In this document: one piece after another, positions 42,381 through 53,900 of the stretch
How positions within the stretch are numbered: the first letter of the stretch is position 1
Layout of the letters: every line of letters starts with the position of its first letter
Source of the DNA: Anaerolineales bacterium UBA6055
GTDB lineage: Bacteria; Chloroflexota; Anaerolineae; Aggregatilineales; Phototrophicaceae
Reading direction: 5' to 3'
Length of the DNA stretch: 64,000 nucleotides
Assembly: GCA_002428985.1 (NCBI GenBank)
Contig: DIYL01000016.1
Span: 1 to 64,000, forward strand
Made by a program: the position numbers and the translations under genes
Notes under the pieces: generated by a model
The model's database searches: none
Told to the model about the DNA's origin: nothing
The model's input: only the letters and a program-made list of their open reading frames with translations

Positions 42381-42499
42381 GGTGTCTCCTCGCATAATCG
42401 TCGGATTCCAAATAGAACTTTAAGGGTCACATTTGTAATTGCATCTATAATACAAGGGAAAGCAATGATTGAAATCATCCAAACATGGGGGAGACATTT

Positions 42500-45217
42500 A
42501 TGTTGGAAATCAAACTATCGCGCCAAGTCATTATGTTGTGCATGGTATTATTATCTTTTATGCTAGCGCTCAACACAGTTATGGCGCAGGATGCGTCGTG
42601 GACAATTATGGTGTACATCGAAGGGGATAATAACCTCGAAGGCGACGCACTAGCTGACATCCAAGAGATGGAACAAATCGGCAGTACAAATGATGTCAAC
42701 ATTATCGTTCAAATTGACCGTGCTGAAGGCTACAGTGATGGCGACGGCGATTGGACACAAGCCCGCCGTTATCGCGTCGAACGGGATATGAGCGGCATTA
42801 CTACAGCTGATATTGTGGAGCAAAAATTTAGTGATCCTGCTAGCGTCCGTTTATCGACCCCACCACTAGAAGACCTCGGCGAAATAAATAATGGTGATCC
42901 CAATACATTGATTGATTTTGCAATTTGGGCTGCCGAAAATTATCCAGCGGACAAGTATGGGCTTGTTTTATGGAATCATGGTGGTACATGGATGGGTGGT
43001 TTCGGTGGTGATGAATCCACTGTAGATCACGATAGCATCAATATGCTTGAGTTGGATTTTGCATTAGAAACTATCACCAGTTCTATTGGGCAAAACTTTG
43101 AATTTATAGGGTTTGATACCTGCTTGATGGGCGGGATTGAAGTTTTTAGCTTATTGGCAAAGTATGCTGATTTTGCCGCAGGGTCAGAGGAGTTAGAACC
43201 TGGCTTTGGTTGGTATTATGCCCCTGTTATGGATTTGCTAGTCAATGATCCCACAATTGATGGGGGGGCGTTAGCCGAATCAGTCGTTATCAATTATATG
43301 GATTTCTATAATGGCTTCTGGTTAGAAGAAACAGGTGAAACTTATTCTGACTTTTACGGTGGCGATTTTTACGGACAGACCGCTGTTGACCTGAGTATGA
43401 TGGACAATCTAGACGATGCATTGATTAGTTTTAGTGCTGTTGCTGTGGAAAATATGGACAGTGATCTAACAGCAGCAATTGCTGATGCTCGTAATAACAC
43501 TCAAATGTTTAATATGTCACAACCTGATGATGCCCCGCTATTTGGTAGTGCAGACCTGAAACACTTTATGTTACTGCTTCAAAATTTTTCGTCGAATGCC
43601 GATGTCAATGAGGCGGCTCAAGGTGTGATTGATGCGGTTGATAATGCCGTGATTTTGCATCAACAGACTAATTTGGATGATGCGCATGGGATTTCGATTT
43701 ACTTCCCTGCAAACCAAAAATTATATGAAACTGGCGGATTAAACGAACGCTATGCAAATGAAGTCCCGTATATGTCGGATTGGAGAGAATTCCTTGAAGC
43801 GTATTATGGGATAGCCAACACCGTTTCAGAAGAATCGGGAGGGCGCGTTGAAATTACTGAGTCGTTCTTTAATGATGGTGAAGTAAGCACGTTGATTCCG
43901 CCGACATTTGCATTCGAATATGAGGGTGTCAACCTGGTGAGCTTGTCATTCGCGGCAGTGCTTAAGTTGGACGATGGGCGTGAATTTATGATTGATGAAT
44001 CGCCTCTCACATCTAGTGGAATTACTGAAGACGGTGAAGTACTTGCTTTGATTGAAGATGGCTTGAATTTATCTCAATTCACATGGAATGTGGATATGCC
44101 TGTGATTACCGATGGCGAAACCACTGTGGCAACTGTTCTACTCAGCGAAGGCGATGATGAAAGCGCGATTGTACTTGGTGATTATACATTTACGAGTAGT
44201 GGTGAAACAGTAACTGCATATGCAATCTTTGATTTTGAAACTGCACAAGCAGTCAAGTATCTGGGGATTAATGAAGGTGAAAATGGTGGGCAACCTTTCG
44301 AAATCACTGTTTCTGGAGGAGATACATTCAGCCCGACATGGCGTTTCTATGATGAAGATGGGGAATTGAATACCATCTCCAGCGGCGAAACGCTTGTGCT
44401 TGATGACGATCCATTAGAATTTTCGTTTGCTCCTGCAGAATCTGGTACATATGATCTGTACTTCGTGTTAACTGATGCGGCTGGTAATGTCTATTTCGAT
44501 ACCGTCGAAGTTCTCGTCAATAACGATGAGGTTGACTTCACATATCGTGGTACGAACGATATTGCGCTGGGCTACAGCACGATTATTCCGTTTGATTGGA
44601 ATGACTCGGTTGATGTAACCCGCGACGATGGGTCGTTCTATACACTGTATGAAGATAACGATGGTCGCTATGCTGTCTTTTGGGAATTTTATGATGCGTT
44701 TGACTTAAGCGAGATGGAAGAAGCCGTTGCAGACTACACAGAGACCTATACCAGTGAGATATTTGAGGAATTCGAATTTACATTTGAGCTATCAGGTTTC
44801 GATGGTATCGGATTTGACTATATTCTTGAAAGTGATGATGGAACAGTTCAGTATGGCGTTATTGCCTATACTGCTTCACCGGATACAGGTGTCGGCTATC
44901 TGATTGATTATTCGATCTTTACTGAAGGCGAACCAACTGATGAAGACTATGAATATTTTAATCAATTAATCCAGCAAACTTTCTTCTTCGAGCCAATCCA
45001 AGACCCAGACATGGATGACGAAATGTCTGATGATATGGGGATGGATACACGGACGGTTGAATCTGTTTTACTTGAATATGATTGGACGATTGAAGAGTTT
45101 GACGAAGCAATAGCAGAATCTGGATATACAGCTGCTGATTTGCAAGCTGAAATTGATGAAGGTATTTATACGATTGACGAATTCATTGCTGATTTCCTTG
45201 AGTTCGAAGAGGAATAA
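42500..45217 (+). CDS. Secreted clostripain-family (C11) cysteine protease with long C-terminal region
   Basis: The ATG at 42500 follows GGGGGAGA; an earlier in-frame ATG at 42485 lacks this site. The signal peptide is QVIMLCMVLLSFMLALNTVMA. The protease domain follows immediately (WTIMVYIEGDNNLEGDALAD) with catalytic His160 in LVLWNHGGTW and Cys208 in GFDTCLMGGIEV. C11 enzymes cleave after Arg or Lys and often mature by self-cleavage. Residues ~430-905 are acidic beta-rich domains without known motif, including a Gly/Asp-rich stretch and a probable bacterial Ig-like unit (YDLYFVLTDAAGNVYFDTVEV). The end is very acidic with helical D-L-Q-A-E-I-type repeats. It is probably secreted or wall-bound. 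Confidence 0.92.
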   Translation: MLEIKLSRQVIMLCMVLLSFMLALNTVMAQDASWTIMVYIEGDNNLEGDALADIQEMEQIGSTNDVNIIVQIDRAEGYSDGDGDWTQARRYRVERDMSGITTADIVEQKFSDPASVRLSTPPLEDLGEINNGDPNTLIDFAIWAAENYPADKYGLVLWNHGGTWMGGFGGDESTVDHDSINMLELDFALETITSSIGQNFEFIGFDTCLMGGIEVFSLLAKYADFAAGSEELEPGFGWYYAPVMDLLVNDPTIDGGALAESVVINYMDFYNGFWLEETGETYSDFYGGDFYGQTAVDLSMMDNLDDALISFSAVAVENMDSDLTAAIADARNNTQMFNMSQPDDAPLFGSADLKHFMLLLQNFSSNADVNEAAQGVIDAVDNAVILHQQTNLDDAHGISIYFPANQKLYETGGLNERYANEVPYMSDWREFLEAYYGIANTVSEESGGRVEITESFFNDGEVSTLIPPTFAFEYEGVNLVSLSFAAVLKLDDGREFMIDESPLTSSGITEDGEVLALIEDGLNLSQFTWNVDMPVITDGETTVATVLLSEGDDESAIVLGDYTFTSSGETVTAYAIFDFETAQAVKYLGINEGENGGQPFEITVSGGDTFSPTWRFYDEDGELNTISSGETLVLDDDPLEFSFAPAESGTYDLYFVLTDAAGNVYFDTVEVLVNNDEVDFTYRGTNDIALGYSTIIPFDWNDSVDVTRDDGSFYTLYEDNDGRYAVFWEFYDAFDLSEMEEAVADYTETYTSEIFEEFEFTFELSGFDGIGFDYILESDDGTVQYGVIAYTASPDTGVGYLIDYSIFTEGEPTDEDYEYFNQLIQQTFFFEPIQDPDMDDEMSDDMGMDTRTVESVLLEYDWTIEEFDEAIAESGYTAADLQAEIDEGIYTIDEFIADFLEFEEE

Positions 45218-45369
45218 TGTTGGAATAAAAACACCTAAAACGATACGGTTATGCAAAATACGTTATGATTTGTAATATGATGCAATTCACTGCTACAATA
45301 GATAGCGTATTTTGCCCGTATCGGTCATAATGCAATTGATGAATTATTCACTGTTGATAGGACATCACC

Positions 45370-47151
45370 ATGGTCGATTTAATGGCGTTTTCGGCAAGAG
45401 AAACTGGAAACCGCGAACGACAAGAAGATTACGCAGTTCATGAATATATCAAAACTCCAACAGGTCTAAACCTCTATATTGCGATTGCATGTGATGGAGC
45501 AGGCGGTGGTGAAGCTGGTGAAATGGCGGCACGCCTCACCGCACGGTCTGTTATCGACCATATTGAAATTAGTGATGAGACAAATATACCGCGTCTGTTG
45601 ATTGAAGCTGTTACCAGTGCCAATGAGCTGGTTTATAGCGAGTTACGTGGTGAAGGTACAAGTACCGTCTCAATGATTGCTATTGATCTGAGCGATCCGA
45701 CGGCACCGAATGGTCGCATGTTTTCGGCGAGTGTCGGCGACAGTTATGTCTGCTTGATACGCGATGGTAAGCTTGTTCGCTTAAATATTGACCATAATCT
45801 AGCAAATGAATATATCTACGCTGGTCAGATGTCTGTGCAAGAGGCGCGTCGTCTAGCCAATGCAGAATATCCAACCCGTATTATTGGTGTCAATCCAGAG
45901 ATTCAAGTTGATATTGGATTTTATGCGGAAAAAGACAAGAACTTCGTCAATAGTCGGCGGGCATTTAAGATCGGTAAACTCGGGATGCAATTGTTAGAGG
46001 GTGATACTGTGTTTGTTGCATCTGATGGTATCTTCCGAGTTGGACAGGGGAATCGTCGCCCTTATGTCCATAAGGATGAATTATTACGTCATGCGCTAGA
46101 TGATGATGCTGAACGTGCTGTCAGGGCATTGTTCCGGTATGCAGCACAGCGTCGTCCTGATGATAACTTATGCATGTCTATTTTAATGGTGCCATCACGC
46201 TTACGTCGCCCTGTTCGCGCTAGTGCAGAGATTTCATGGCAACAACGGCTATTACTCGGCGCCATCACGGCGGTTCTAATTATCGTGGCAGCATTAGCCT
46301 TCTTGAGCTTGGCTGATACAGACCGCTCAACTCCTGAGGAACTTCTTGCCGTTCAAGGAACAGATCCTGCGTTTATACCCGAGCCAACTCGTGCCTCAGC
46401 AAACCAGATCGGGATTCAGTTTTTTGCTGAACCGAATGCTGAAGATGCCCTCTCTGTCCCCTTATTTTTGCGCCGGAGTTTTACATATAACGATGTGAAT
46501 TACCTAAAAATTGATGGTCTAAATGCACAGGCACTACCCGATACATTTTTGCCTGCAAATGTTTACCTGCAAGCGGATTCGTCAATTGAAATATTAGAAG
46601 CTCAGAACCAACCACCAGAAAGTATTACGTTGGCTGTTGATGCGAGTAGTGATGTGTTCATAAATGCAGGCGAATTTTCGAGTGGTGGTTTTCGCGTCCA
46701 ATATATCCCTAATGATGATTTTCGTCTAATAACTCGACGAAGTGAATGTATTTCGTTTAAGTATACAACTGCTGGTGTAGACACACTGTTTGACGTTGAT
46801 ACATTATCACTTACCTGTTACACCGGCGATGCAGATTCTTGTAACTTCCGCTCACCATCAAGTTCCCAACCGACACAAATGTCAATCGGAACCGAGTATG
46901 TTTTGGATGCTGAGACTGGGGAGCTATTAGGACGCATTGAGCCCCAATATGAAAACTTGACGGCATATTACGATACAGTTGTGACACTTCACAATAATGA
47001 CTTATGGGCAAACTGCCTTGGGTCATATCTTGATCCTGATAATGATGGCGTTAGCTATCCTGATGATGCTTGTCCGTTTGATTTGGGGTTAGCTGGTAAC
47101 CGAGGATGTGCAGCAGGTGTTGTACCTCCGACAGAAACGAGTGGTAGCTGA
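45370..47151 (+). CDS. PP2C-type Ser/Thr phosphatase with membrane span and exported Ca-binding tail
   Basis: Residues 1-~270 form a PP2C domain: GNRERQEDYAVHEY, AIACDGAGGGEAGEMAARL with the metal Asp-Gly, ASVGDSYVCLIRDGKLVRL, FVASDGIFRV and RRPDDNLCMSILMV with the last metal Asp. A membrane span (LLLGAITAVLIIVAALAFL, residues ~295-315) puts the C-terminal ~270 residues outside. That part is beta-rich and ends DPDNDGVSYPDDACPFDLG, a thrombospondin-type-3-like calcium loop. The likely partner is one of the kinases in the window (33709 or 50925), which it would counteract. The next gene overlaps its stop, so membrane proteins 47151 and 48596 probably share its mRNA. Confidence 0.9.
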   Translation: MVDLMAFSARETGNRERQEDYAVHEYIKTPTGLNLYIAIACDGAGGGEAGEMAARLTARSVIDHIEISDETNIPRLLIEAVTSANELVYSELRGEGTSTVSMIAIDLSDPTAPNGRMFSASVGDSYVCLIRDGKLVRLNIDHNLANEYIYAGQMSVQEARRLANAEYPTRIIGVNPEIQVDIGFYAEKDKNFVNSRRAFKIGKLGMQLLEGDTVFVASDGIFRVGQGNRRPYVHKDELLRHALDDDAERAVRALFRYAAQRRPDDNLCMSILMVPSRLRRPVRASAEISWQQRLLLGAITAVLIIVAALAFLSLADTDRSTPEELLAVQGTDPAFIPEPTRASANQIGIQFFAEPNAEDALSVPLFLRRSFTYNDVNYLKIDGLNAQALPDTFLPANVYLQADSSIEILEAQNQPPESITLAVDASSDVFINAGEFSSGGFRVQYIPNDDFRLITRRSECISFKYTTAGVDTLFDVDTLSLTCYTGDADSCNFRSPSSSQPTQMSIGTEYVLDAETGELLGRIEPQYENLTAYYDTVVTLHNNDLWANCLGSYLDPDNDGVSYPDDACPFDLGLAGNRGCAAGVVPPTETSGS

Positions 47152-48566
47152 TGAAATTTATTGATCGCTCGCAAGTGCTTGCTATCATCTTGACGGTTAC
47201 TCTGTTTGTTGCATTTCTCGGCGCACTCATTGGCCAACAAGAGCGATTGTACGGCTATCAACCCTATGTCCAGAAGTTTTTTACCGATCATGGTGAATCT
47301 GACAGGTTATTTAATCAACGTGTCGAGATTCATAGTGGTGAGTTTGTTTTACCCTACACTTCATTGTTACGTACCACCACCTTTATATTGAGCGAAGGTG
47401 GGTCGGTTCCTAGTGATTTGTTATTTCAATATGGGGCTGTTTTCTTGAGGGCTCTTTATGTCATATTGGTGATGATGATCGTCATGACGATGACCCATCG
47501 CGTCCAGTATGCACTGGTGTCGGGGCTTATTATTTTTACATCACCATTTTTTGTTGTGCAATCTCCATCGCTTATCCCAGAAAATGTGGCGGTATTATTT
47601 TTCCTGCTAATGATTTGGGGTTTTGAAAAATATAAACGTACCGGACGTATTGTGTTTATGTTGGTCGTGATATTGGCAATGGTTGCGAATATCGCTTATG
47701 ATCCAACCTCAGTGGTGATGAATGGCATCATTGTTCTTGGGTATGCACTGGTTTTCTTATTTAGTGAAGCCCTTCGCAAAATTGAAGTAACATTCTTTAG
47801 TGTATTAATCGCGTTAATTTTGATGATTCCGATGTTTGGCACTTTGCTGAATATTATTTCCACCACATATTTTAGTTTTGGCGATAATACAAGATGGATA
47901 CAATATGCTGGTGAAAACGCGCTGGCTCCAACAGTTAATACATTTTTCGAGATAATAGGGTATCCGGTCACTATTTTTTCTATTTTAGGGATCGTTGCAA
48001 TTGTGCGTCGTCGAGTACGGCAGTATTTACACTTACTTGTGATGCTAGCTTGTATTGTCTTGCTCATGGTAAATGTTTCCCCCAGTCTAACACTTAATCC
48101 CGGACGGATGCAGACTTATCTCTATATTGTCTTGTTATTAATCTCAGGAGTTTATGTATCACTCCTGTTTTCGCGTACAAGTCGGCTTATACGCATGATG
48201 TTAATTGCGGTCTTTGTCTCTTACAGTATTGCGACATTCTTGACAAATCCGCTATGGGCGAGGTTGACGGATGAAGAGGTCGAGATTGCGCAAATCGTCA
48301 ACGCATTCTTGATTGACAATCCAGATCATATCGTCTTTGTTGATGCAGACGGGATGCGTTTGTCTGTGCTCATTGAACATCCTGACCAATTGTGTGCATT
48401 TTGGGAACCAATATACCAATGGTATGTGCCGCCTGCATCGGGTGATATTCCTAATTGTAATGGCGCGGAGTATCGCATTGCAGAAATCGGACTTTCGCTA
48501 CCCGAGTACCGTATTGTTCAACAGACGAATGATATTGCATTATATCAACGTATTGTTGATGTCTAA
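47151..48566 (+). CDS. Polytopic membrane protein, GT-C glycosyltransferase-like
   Basis: A 471-residue protein with about ten membrane segments: VLAIILTVTLFVAFLGALIG, LRALYVILVMMIVMTMTH, YALVSGLIIFTSPFFVVQ, FMLVVILAMVANIAYDP, VTFFSVLIALILMIPMFGT and others. A ~110-residue soluble domain follows (LTDEEVEIAQIVNAFL onward). The first extracytoplasmic loop has several acidic residues, and the layout resembles GT-C enzymes that use lipid-linked sugars. I see no clear D-D/E-E motif, so the enzymatic call is weak. It overlaps the phosphatase stop (TGATG), so translation is coupled. Confidence 0.7.
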   Translation: MKFIDRSQVLAIILTVTLFVAFLGALIGQQERLYGYQPYVQKFFTDHGESDRLFNQRVEIHSGEFVLPYTSLLRTTTFILSEGGSVPSDLLFQYGAVFLRALYVILVMMIVMTMTHRVQYALVSGLIIFTSPFFVVQSPSLIPENVAVLFFLLMIWGFEKYKRTGRIVFMLVVILAMVANIAYDPTSVVMNGIIVLGYALVFLFSEALRKIEVTFFSVLIALILMIPMFGTLLNIISTTYFSFGDNTRWIQYAGENALAPTVNTFFEIIGYPVTIFSILGIVAIVRRRVRQYLHLLVMLACIVLLMVNVSPSLTLNPGRMQTYLYIVLLLISGVYVSLLFSRTSRLIRMMLIAVFVSYSIATFLTNPLWARLTDEEVEIAQIVNAFLIDNPDHIVFVDADGMRLSVLIEHPDQLCAFWEPIYQWYVPPASGDIPNCNGAEYRIAEIGLSLPEYRIVQQTNDIALYQRIVDV

Positions 48567-48595
48567 CTATCACCGGAAACAAAGGATAAACCCTC

Positions 48596-49513
48596 ATGCA
48601 ATTTGACAATCCGATGATTACACTTGACCCTGATGTGATTGTAGCTGAAGGAGCTGATGCCGTCGATTTAGATAGTGGGATCGATGGCAGTGACATCAAC
48701 TTACAAGAGCAAATCCGTGCAGAGATGGAAAGCAATCTTAACGTCCGCTCGTTTTTGCATGGGGTCTATTATACAGTCCTCGTTTTTTCCTTAATTCTGT
48801 TTTTCCTAGAAGTTGAATTTGAGATTCTTGGCAACGATCGCATCAATGGTATGATGGCTATTGTCCTCGGTCTAGGCATTGCATCGACTGTTGTTAAGTC
48901 ACGTATGGATGATAAAGTCTATGATCCTAATTTTATCGCCTCTCCGGTCTGGCGATTCATTTTGTTTATTTTTGTGATCATTGGCGAGATTTTGTTATTC
49001 ACAATGGCGCGTGATCTTATCACAGAATTGCCAATCGAAATGGTTGCTGGATTTGTGGTGTTGGTGGGGGCTGTTAATGTCGCGGTGTTGTGGCAATTTA
49101 CACAGGAAGAATTTGACGACTACCTTGACCCATCACCAGACCGCGGGATTGTGTTGGTTAATTATGGATTGATGGTTCTTATTTCTGGTGTCTTTTTTAT
49201 TTTGCCATCGATCCCGCTACCGCAAGTTGAACCAATTTCGGTAGTATTAAGCCTTGTGTTATTTTTGATCTACGGTGGGTTATTCTGGACATATGCGTTT
49301 TATGACCGTGAAACAATTAATGGAGTTTCTCGTTTTGCACTCAGTATTATGATTGGTTTGGCGTTGTTGCCGTTGTTTTTGCTCTTATTAGATCGCCTCA
49401 CGATTCCAATCAACGCGACAGTGATTATTATTGCTAACTTTGTGCTGTGTACATTGGGATTTCTCACTTATAATGCACGAGCTCGCCTCAATGATTGGTT
49501 GGTGATGGAATAG
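48596..49513 (+). CDS. Polytopic membrane protein of unknown function, 305 aa
   Basis: An acidic ~50-residue cytoplasmic N-terminus (DPDVIVAEGADAVDLDSGID) leads into about eight membrane segments: YTVLVFSLILFFLEVEFEIL, AIVLGLGIASTVVKS, RFILFIFVIIGEILLFTM, MVAGFVVLVGAVNVAVLW, VLVNYGLMVLISGVFFIL and more. There is no motif of a known transporter. An AAAGGATA site lies before the ATG, 29 bp after the previous membrane protein gene, in the same direction as the phosphatase. It may form a complex with those products; that is inference. Confidence 0.75.
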   Translation: MQFDNPMITLDPDVIVAEGADAVDLDSGIDGSDINLQEQIRAEMESNLNVRSFLHGVYYTVLVFSLILFFLEVEFEILGNDRINGMMAIVLGLGIASTVVKSRMDDKVYDPNFIASPVWRFILFIFVIIGEILLFTMARDLITELPIEMVAGFVVLVGAVNVAVLWQFTQEEFDDYLDPSPDRGIVLVNYGLMVLISGVFFILPSIPLPQVEPISVVLSLVLFLIYGGLFWTYAFYDRETINGVSRFALSIMIGLALLPLFLLLLDRLTIPINATVIIIANFVLCTLGFLTYNARARLNDWLVME

Positions 49514-49738
49514 AGTTAAAATAATAATATGACAATATATCATCCGTTGTTTTTGATTATACAAATGTCATTGGTCAACCACTAGGACTCGATATATTGG
49601 CATTATTGTCTTTTACAAATAGAGTGATTTCATATAACAACATGTGGTGAACACAGACAAATGATCTCGATCCAATTATATCAATGCACGCTACATTACC
49701 TTTTTAACAGTACCTGTAAATGATTTAAGAATAGACTT

Positions 49739-50773
49739 ATGTTAGACGAAAATGCCTCACAAAAGAAAACTGGTAATGTAACAATTATTGATGTTGCCAA
49801 AGCATCTGGTGTTTCTTATTCGACGGTGTCTCGCGTACTGAACGGTTTTGAACATGTAAAAGATAGTACCCGCGAACGTGTGTTAGAAGCTGCGAATCGG
49901 CTTGGATACGTCGCAAACTTACAGGCGCGCAGTCTAGCTGGTGGCAAAACCAATGTTATTGGGTTACTCGTGCCGAGTTTAGATAATGGGTATATTGGCG
50001 AAGTTGTTAGTGGTGCAGACGAAGAACTGCAACGCTCCAACTATAATATGATGTTGTATACAACACATCGATATAGCGGGAAAGAAGAGGCCTACGTAAA
50101 GTCTATTTATAGTGGTCTGACAGATGGCTTGTTGCTGATTGTCCCACTAACACCAGTTAAGTATTTAGAAGCGTTGCAACAGCAAAATTTCCCTTATGTA
50201 TTGGTTGATCAATCGGATGTTACTGGACGAAGTAATATCGTAGATTCGACCAATTGGCAGGGGGCATACGATGCGACATCCTATCTAATTAAACTCGGAC
50301 ATCGCAAAATTGCACATATTACGGGGTTGGAAGGATTGCAGAGTGCTATTGACCGTTTAGAGGGGTATAAAGCTGCTCTGAATGACCATGATATTCCCAT
50401 TAATGAAGCGTATATTCGGCAAGGGGATTTTTATGGGGCAAAAGGATACGAAAGAACCAATGAACTGTTGGAGCTAGCAGATTGCCCCACAGCAATTTTC
50501 GCGGCGAACGATCTGATGGCATTGGGAGTGATTGAAGCGGTTCGGCATCATGGTTTACAGATCCCACAAGACATGTCGATTATTGGATTTGACAATATTC
50601 CGCAGACACTCATCACATATCCAAAGCTCACGACCGTGCAGCAATCGCTCAACCAGATGGGACGGGTGGCTGTTAAGTTACTGTTGGAACAACTGGAAAA
50701 TCCTGATAAGCCAGCGCGTCGTATCACATTAAAAACCGAATTGATGGAACGGGAAACCTGCCAATCAATCTAG
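49739..50773 (+). CDS. LacI family transcriptional regulator
   Basis: The 344-residue protein has the LacI DNA-binding head near residues 17-65: VTIIDVAKASGVSYSTVSRV, then LNGFEHVKDSTRERVLEAAN and LGYVANLQARSLAGGKTNVI (hinge). The sugar-binding core follows: GLLVPSLDNGYIGEVVSGAD, a DGLLLIVPLTP strand, YVLVDQSD, HRKIAHITGLEG, PTAIFAANDLMALGVIEAV and MSIIGFDNIPQTLITYPKLT. It would bind palindromic operators and release them with a sugar effector. It lies alone behind a 225-bp gap with no visible gene, and no sugar operon is adjacent, so it may act at a distance or on itself. Confidence 0.93.
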   Translation: MLDENASQKKTGNVTIIDVAKASGVSYSTVSRVLNGFEHVKDSTRERVLEAANRLGYVANLQARSLAGGKTNVIGLLVPSLDNGYIGEVVSGADEELQRSNYNMMLYTTHRYSGKEEAYVKSIYSGLTDGLLLIVPLTPVKYLEALQQQNFPYVLVDQSDVTGRSNIVDSTNWQGAYDATSYLIKLGHRKIAHITGLEGLQSAIDRLEGYKAALNDHDIPINEAYIRQGDFYGAKGYERTNELLELADCPTAIFAANDLMALGVIEAVRHHGLQIPQDMSIIGFDNIPQTLITYPKLTTVQQSLNQMGRVAVKLLLEQLENPDKPARRITLKTELMERETCQSI

Positions 50774-50924
50774 TGTATACTCGTAGAAAGTCTCATAGAG
50801 ACTGGAATCGATGAGCAATTTTTGCCGATATAGAACAATTGTGGGCGAAATTTTCAGGTTACGGCTATAATAGGGTATGTTGGAATTTATCACATGTTGG
50901 AAGTAAAGAAAGGTAGCGGTTGTC

Positions 50925-53900
50925 ATGCCAGATAATAATCTCATCGGCAAGACAATTGATCATTTCCGAATTGAACGATTTCTCGGTCAAGGCGGGATGG
51001 CGGCAGTGTATGAAGTAACAGATTTGCGCCTACAACGTCAAGTTGCAATGAAAGTTATGCACAGTCACCTCGCGTCACAGGAATCTTTTCGGGAACGATT
51101 CTTAAACGAAGCACAAGCAGCAGCTAGCCTCGATCACCCTAATATTGTGCGGGTCAATACCTTCACAAAAGATACTGATAATTTGTATCTTGTTATGGAG
51201 CTGATTACAGGTGGTAATTTGCGCCAATACATCAAGCAATTGCACCAACAAGGGAAATTTATAGATTATCCCGAAGCAATTGAAATTGTGCGCCAGTTAG
51301 CAGGTGCGTTACATTATGCACACGGGCGACGCATGGTGCATCGGGATGTCAAGCCAGATAACGTTATGCTCAAACCGTTACAACACGAAGAAGGTGGATT
51401 GAATTACCGCCCTGTGTTAACCGATTTTGGTCTGGCACGATTGACGGTTGCTGGTGAAGACGAAGCGACAGCCGAACAACCGATTGGGACATATCCATAT
51501 ATGTCACCGGAACAAATTAATGCCGAGGTCGTTGATGCGCGTACGGATATTTATGCGCTTGGTATTATGTTATATGAGTTGAGCGTCGGACGCTTACCAT
51601 ATAATCCGAAGACCATTGCCGAAGCAGCCCGCATGCATGGGCGTGATCCGTTGCCATTACCCACCGAGTTGCGTCGTGGTTTTCCAATTCGCCTCGAGGA
51701 AATCATCGTCAAGGCATTAGAGAAAGACCGCGAAAATCGGTATGATAGCGCGGCGCAGATGGCAAAATCGCTTACCACTGTGACCCAAGAAAAGAAATCA
51801 CAAACGGTTGAGATGAGCCGAAGTGCGCTTTTCAATTATATGGATCAGTATGATACGGATGTGCAAACAGCTGTCCGTGAAGAGCCAATTGATCCTAAAC
51901 CACCTGAGCCTGTCCCCGAACGCAAAAAACGCGATAAAGAATACGATTGTTTATACTTTACCAATGGTGATGACGGGTTTATTCATCGTCTCGTTCGTGA
52001 ACGGACTACAATCGGGCGGGCAGCCCGTCAGGATGTTGCACTAGAAAGCGACTGGGTTTCGCGCGAACATGCGGTATTGGAACGTAAACCGAACGGCAAG
52101 TTCTACTTATTAGATGTTAGCGAATCAAACGGCATCTGGTCAGAATCGTATAAATTACGCCGTGATACACCCGTTATTTTGCAACCCAATGCAGTATTCC
52201 GCATCGGCGATTACTGGATGCATTTCTTACCACGCGACATCGCAGATGAAGATACATCTCCACCAGCACCAAATAATGGAGCGACATCTGACGAACCCGT
52301 TGTCGAACCAGATTTGTCGTTTATAGACGATCCTGAGTATTCAACTGATGCTGGTGATAGTGCTGTGCCATCAAGTATTGCGAGTGACCCCTCTCAATCA
52401 CTAACGGATGATGAATTACCGCAACCTATTCCTGTTGATGAACAGGAATATGAAGCTGAAACCCTTGAACAGATCAACGCTGCACAACTGAGGGCAACGG
52501 TCGAACAAGAGCGCAAAATGCGGGAAATTCGCGATGGTGTGCGTCAACAAGAAGCCAAACTAGAACAAACAATTGTAGGTGAAGAGGCTGATGGTGAAGG
52601 TGCGATTGATACCCAATTGTTAGGGATTGTGCCGTTATACGAAATGCCTCGTGATGAGCCACCAGAACTGAAACCCTTCCAATTTGGCTTTGATCGGTTG
52701 GTTGTGTTCCACAAAGAAGAGCCACCACGGCTTATTTTATTAGAAGAAGCTACTTATACAATTGGTCGTGCGCCTGTCAACGACCTCATTTTCAATAGTC
52801 CGCATGTGTCATCATTCCATGCCCGCATTGAGCAGGAAACAGGCTTTTACTATATCACCGACCTCGAATCGATGAATGGCACATGGTTCGAGAATGAGCG
52901 TCTCTCAGCCAATCAGCCAACACGTTTGAGTGCGAGCAAAGTCATTCGCATCGGGGATTACTGGCTGACATTTGAAGGTCGTCGTGATGTCACAACAGAG
53001 TTGCGTCCGCGTGATGACTTTGATGATACGATGATTCAAGTGCAAGATGATACCGCCGATGATAGCATTGATACTGCTGTTATGGTGCGTGCGCTTGAAG
53101 AAGAGATGCCATATTATTCGCAACCGCCATTAAATAATGAACTACGTGAAAAAGACCGTCTTGTATTTTATAGTGAAGATCATCCGCTAAAAATTGAGCC
53201 AATCTCGAAAGAATTAATGACCATCGGACGCGGCTCTAACCAAGATATTCGGTTAGATGGTAAACGTGTGTCCCGTCAACATATGGTGCTAGAAATTCGT
53301 CGTAATGGTAATTTGTACCTGCGCGATGTTGGTAACGATAATACTGGATCAACCAACAATACATGGATCGAAGACATCAAACTTGTGCCTGATACGGATG
53401 TTATTTGGGGACAGAACGAGATTGTCCGTATTGGCAATTATTGGATGAAATTTGAAGCCGGTGTTAAATTACTTGAAACTGGTGGGTTACAAGACGAACG
53501 CGGTTTAATTGGTAAAACCATCGGCACCTATCAAGTTGATCGTTTTGTCGGACGTAGTCATATTTCATCCGTCTATAAAGCTACTGATTTGCAATTACAA
53601 CGTGAAGTATCGCTCCGGATTCTTGATCCGCTACTCGCACAAGATAGCGGACAGCGACAACGCTTCCTTGAAGAAGCCCGTATTTTGAGTCGCCTTGATC
53701 ACCCGAATGTCGTTAAAGTGATGTCGTATAATCGCGCCGATAACGAAGTGTTCATGGTGCAAGAACTCATCACAGGTGGGTCGTTACGTCGTCTATTAGA
53801 GTCATACACCGTGAATGATAACCAGATGGATTTGCGCGATGCGGTTGATCTGGTTGTACAAATGGCAAATGGTCTCCATTATGCCCATCAACAAGGTTTG

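Noticed and set aside
42485..42499. Earlier ATG for the clostripain-family gene
   Set aside because: It has no ribosome site, while GGGGGAGA fits the ATG at 42500 and gives a cleaner signal peptide.
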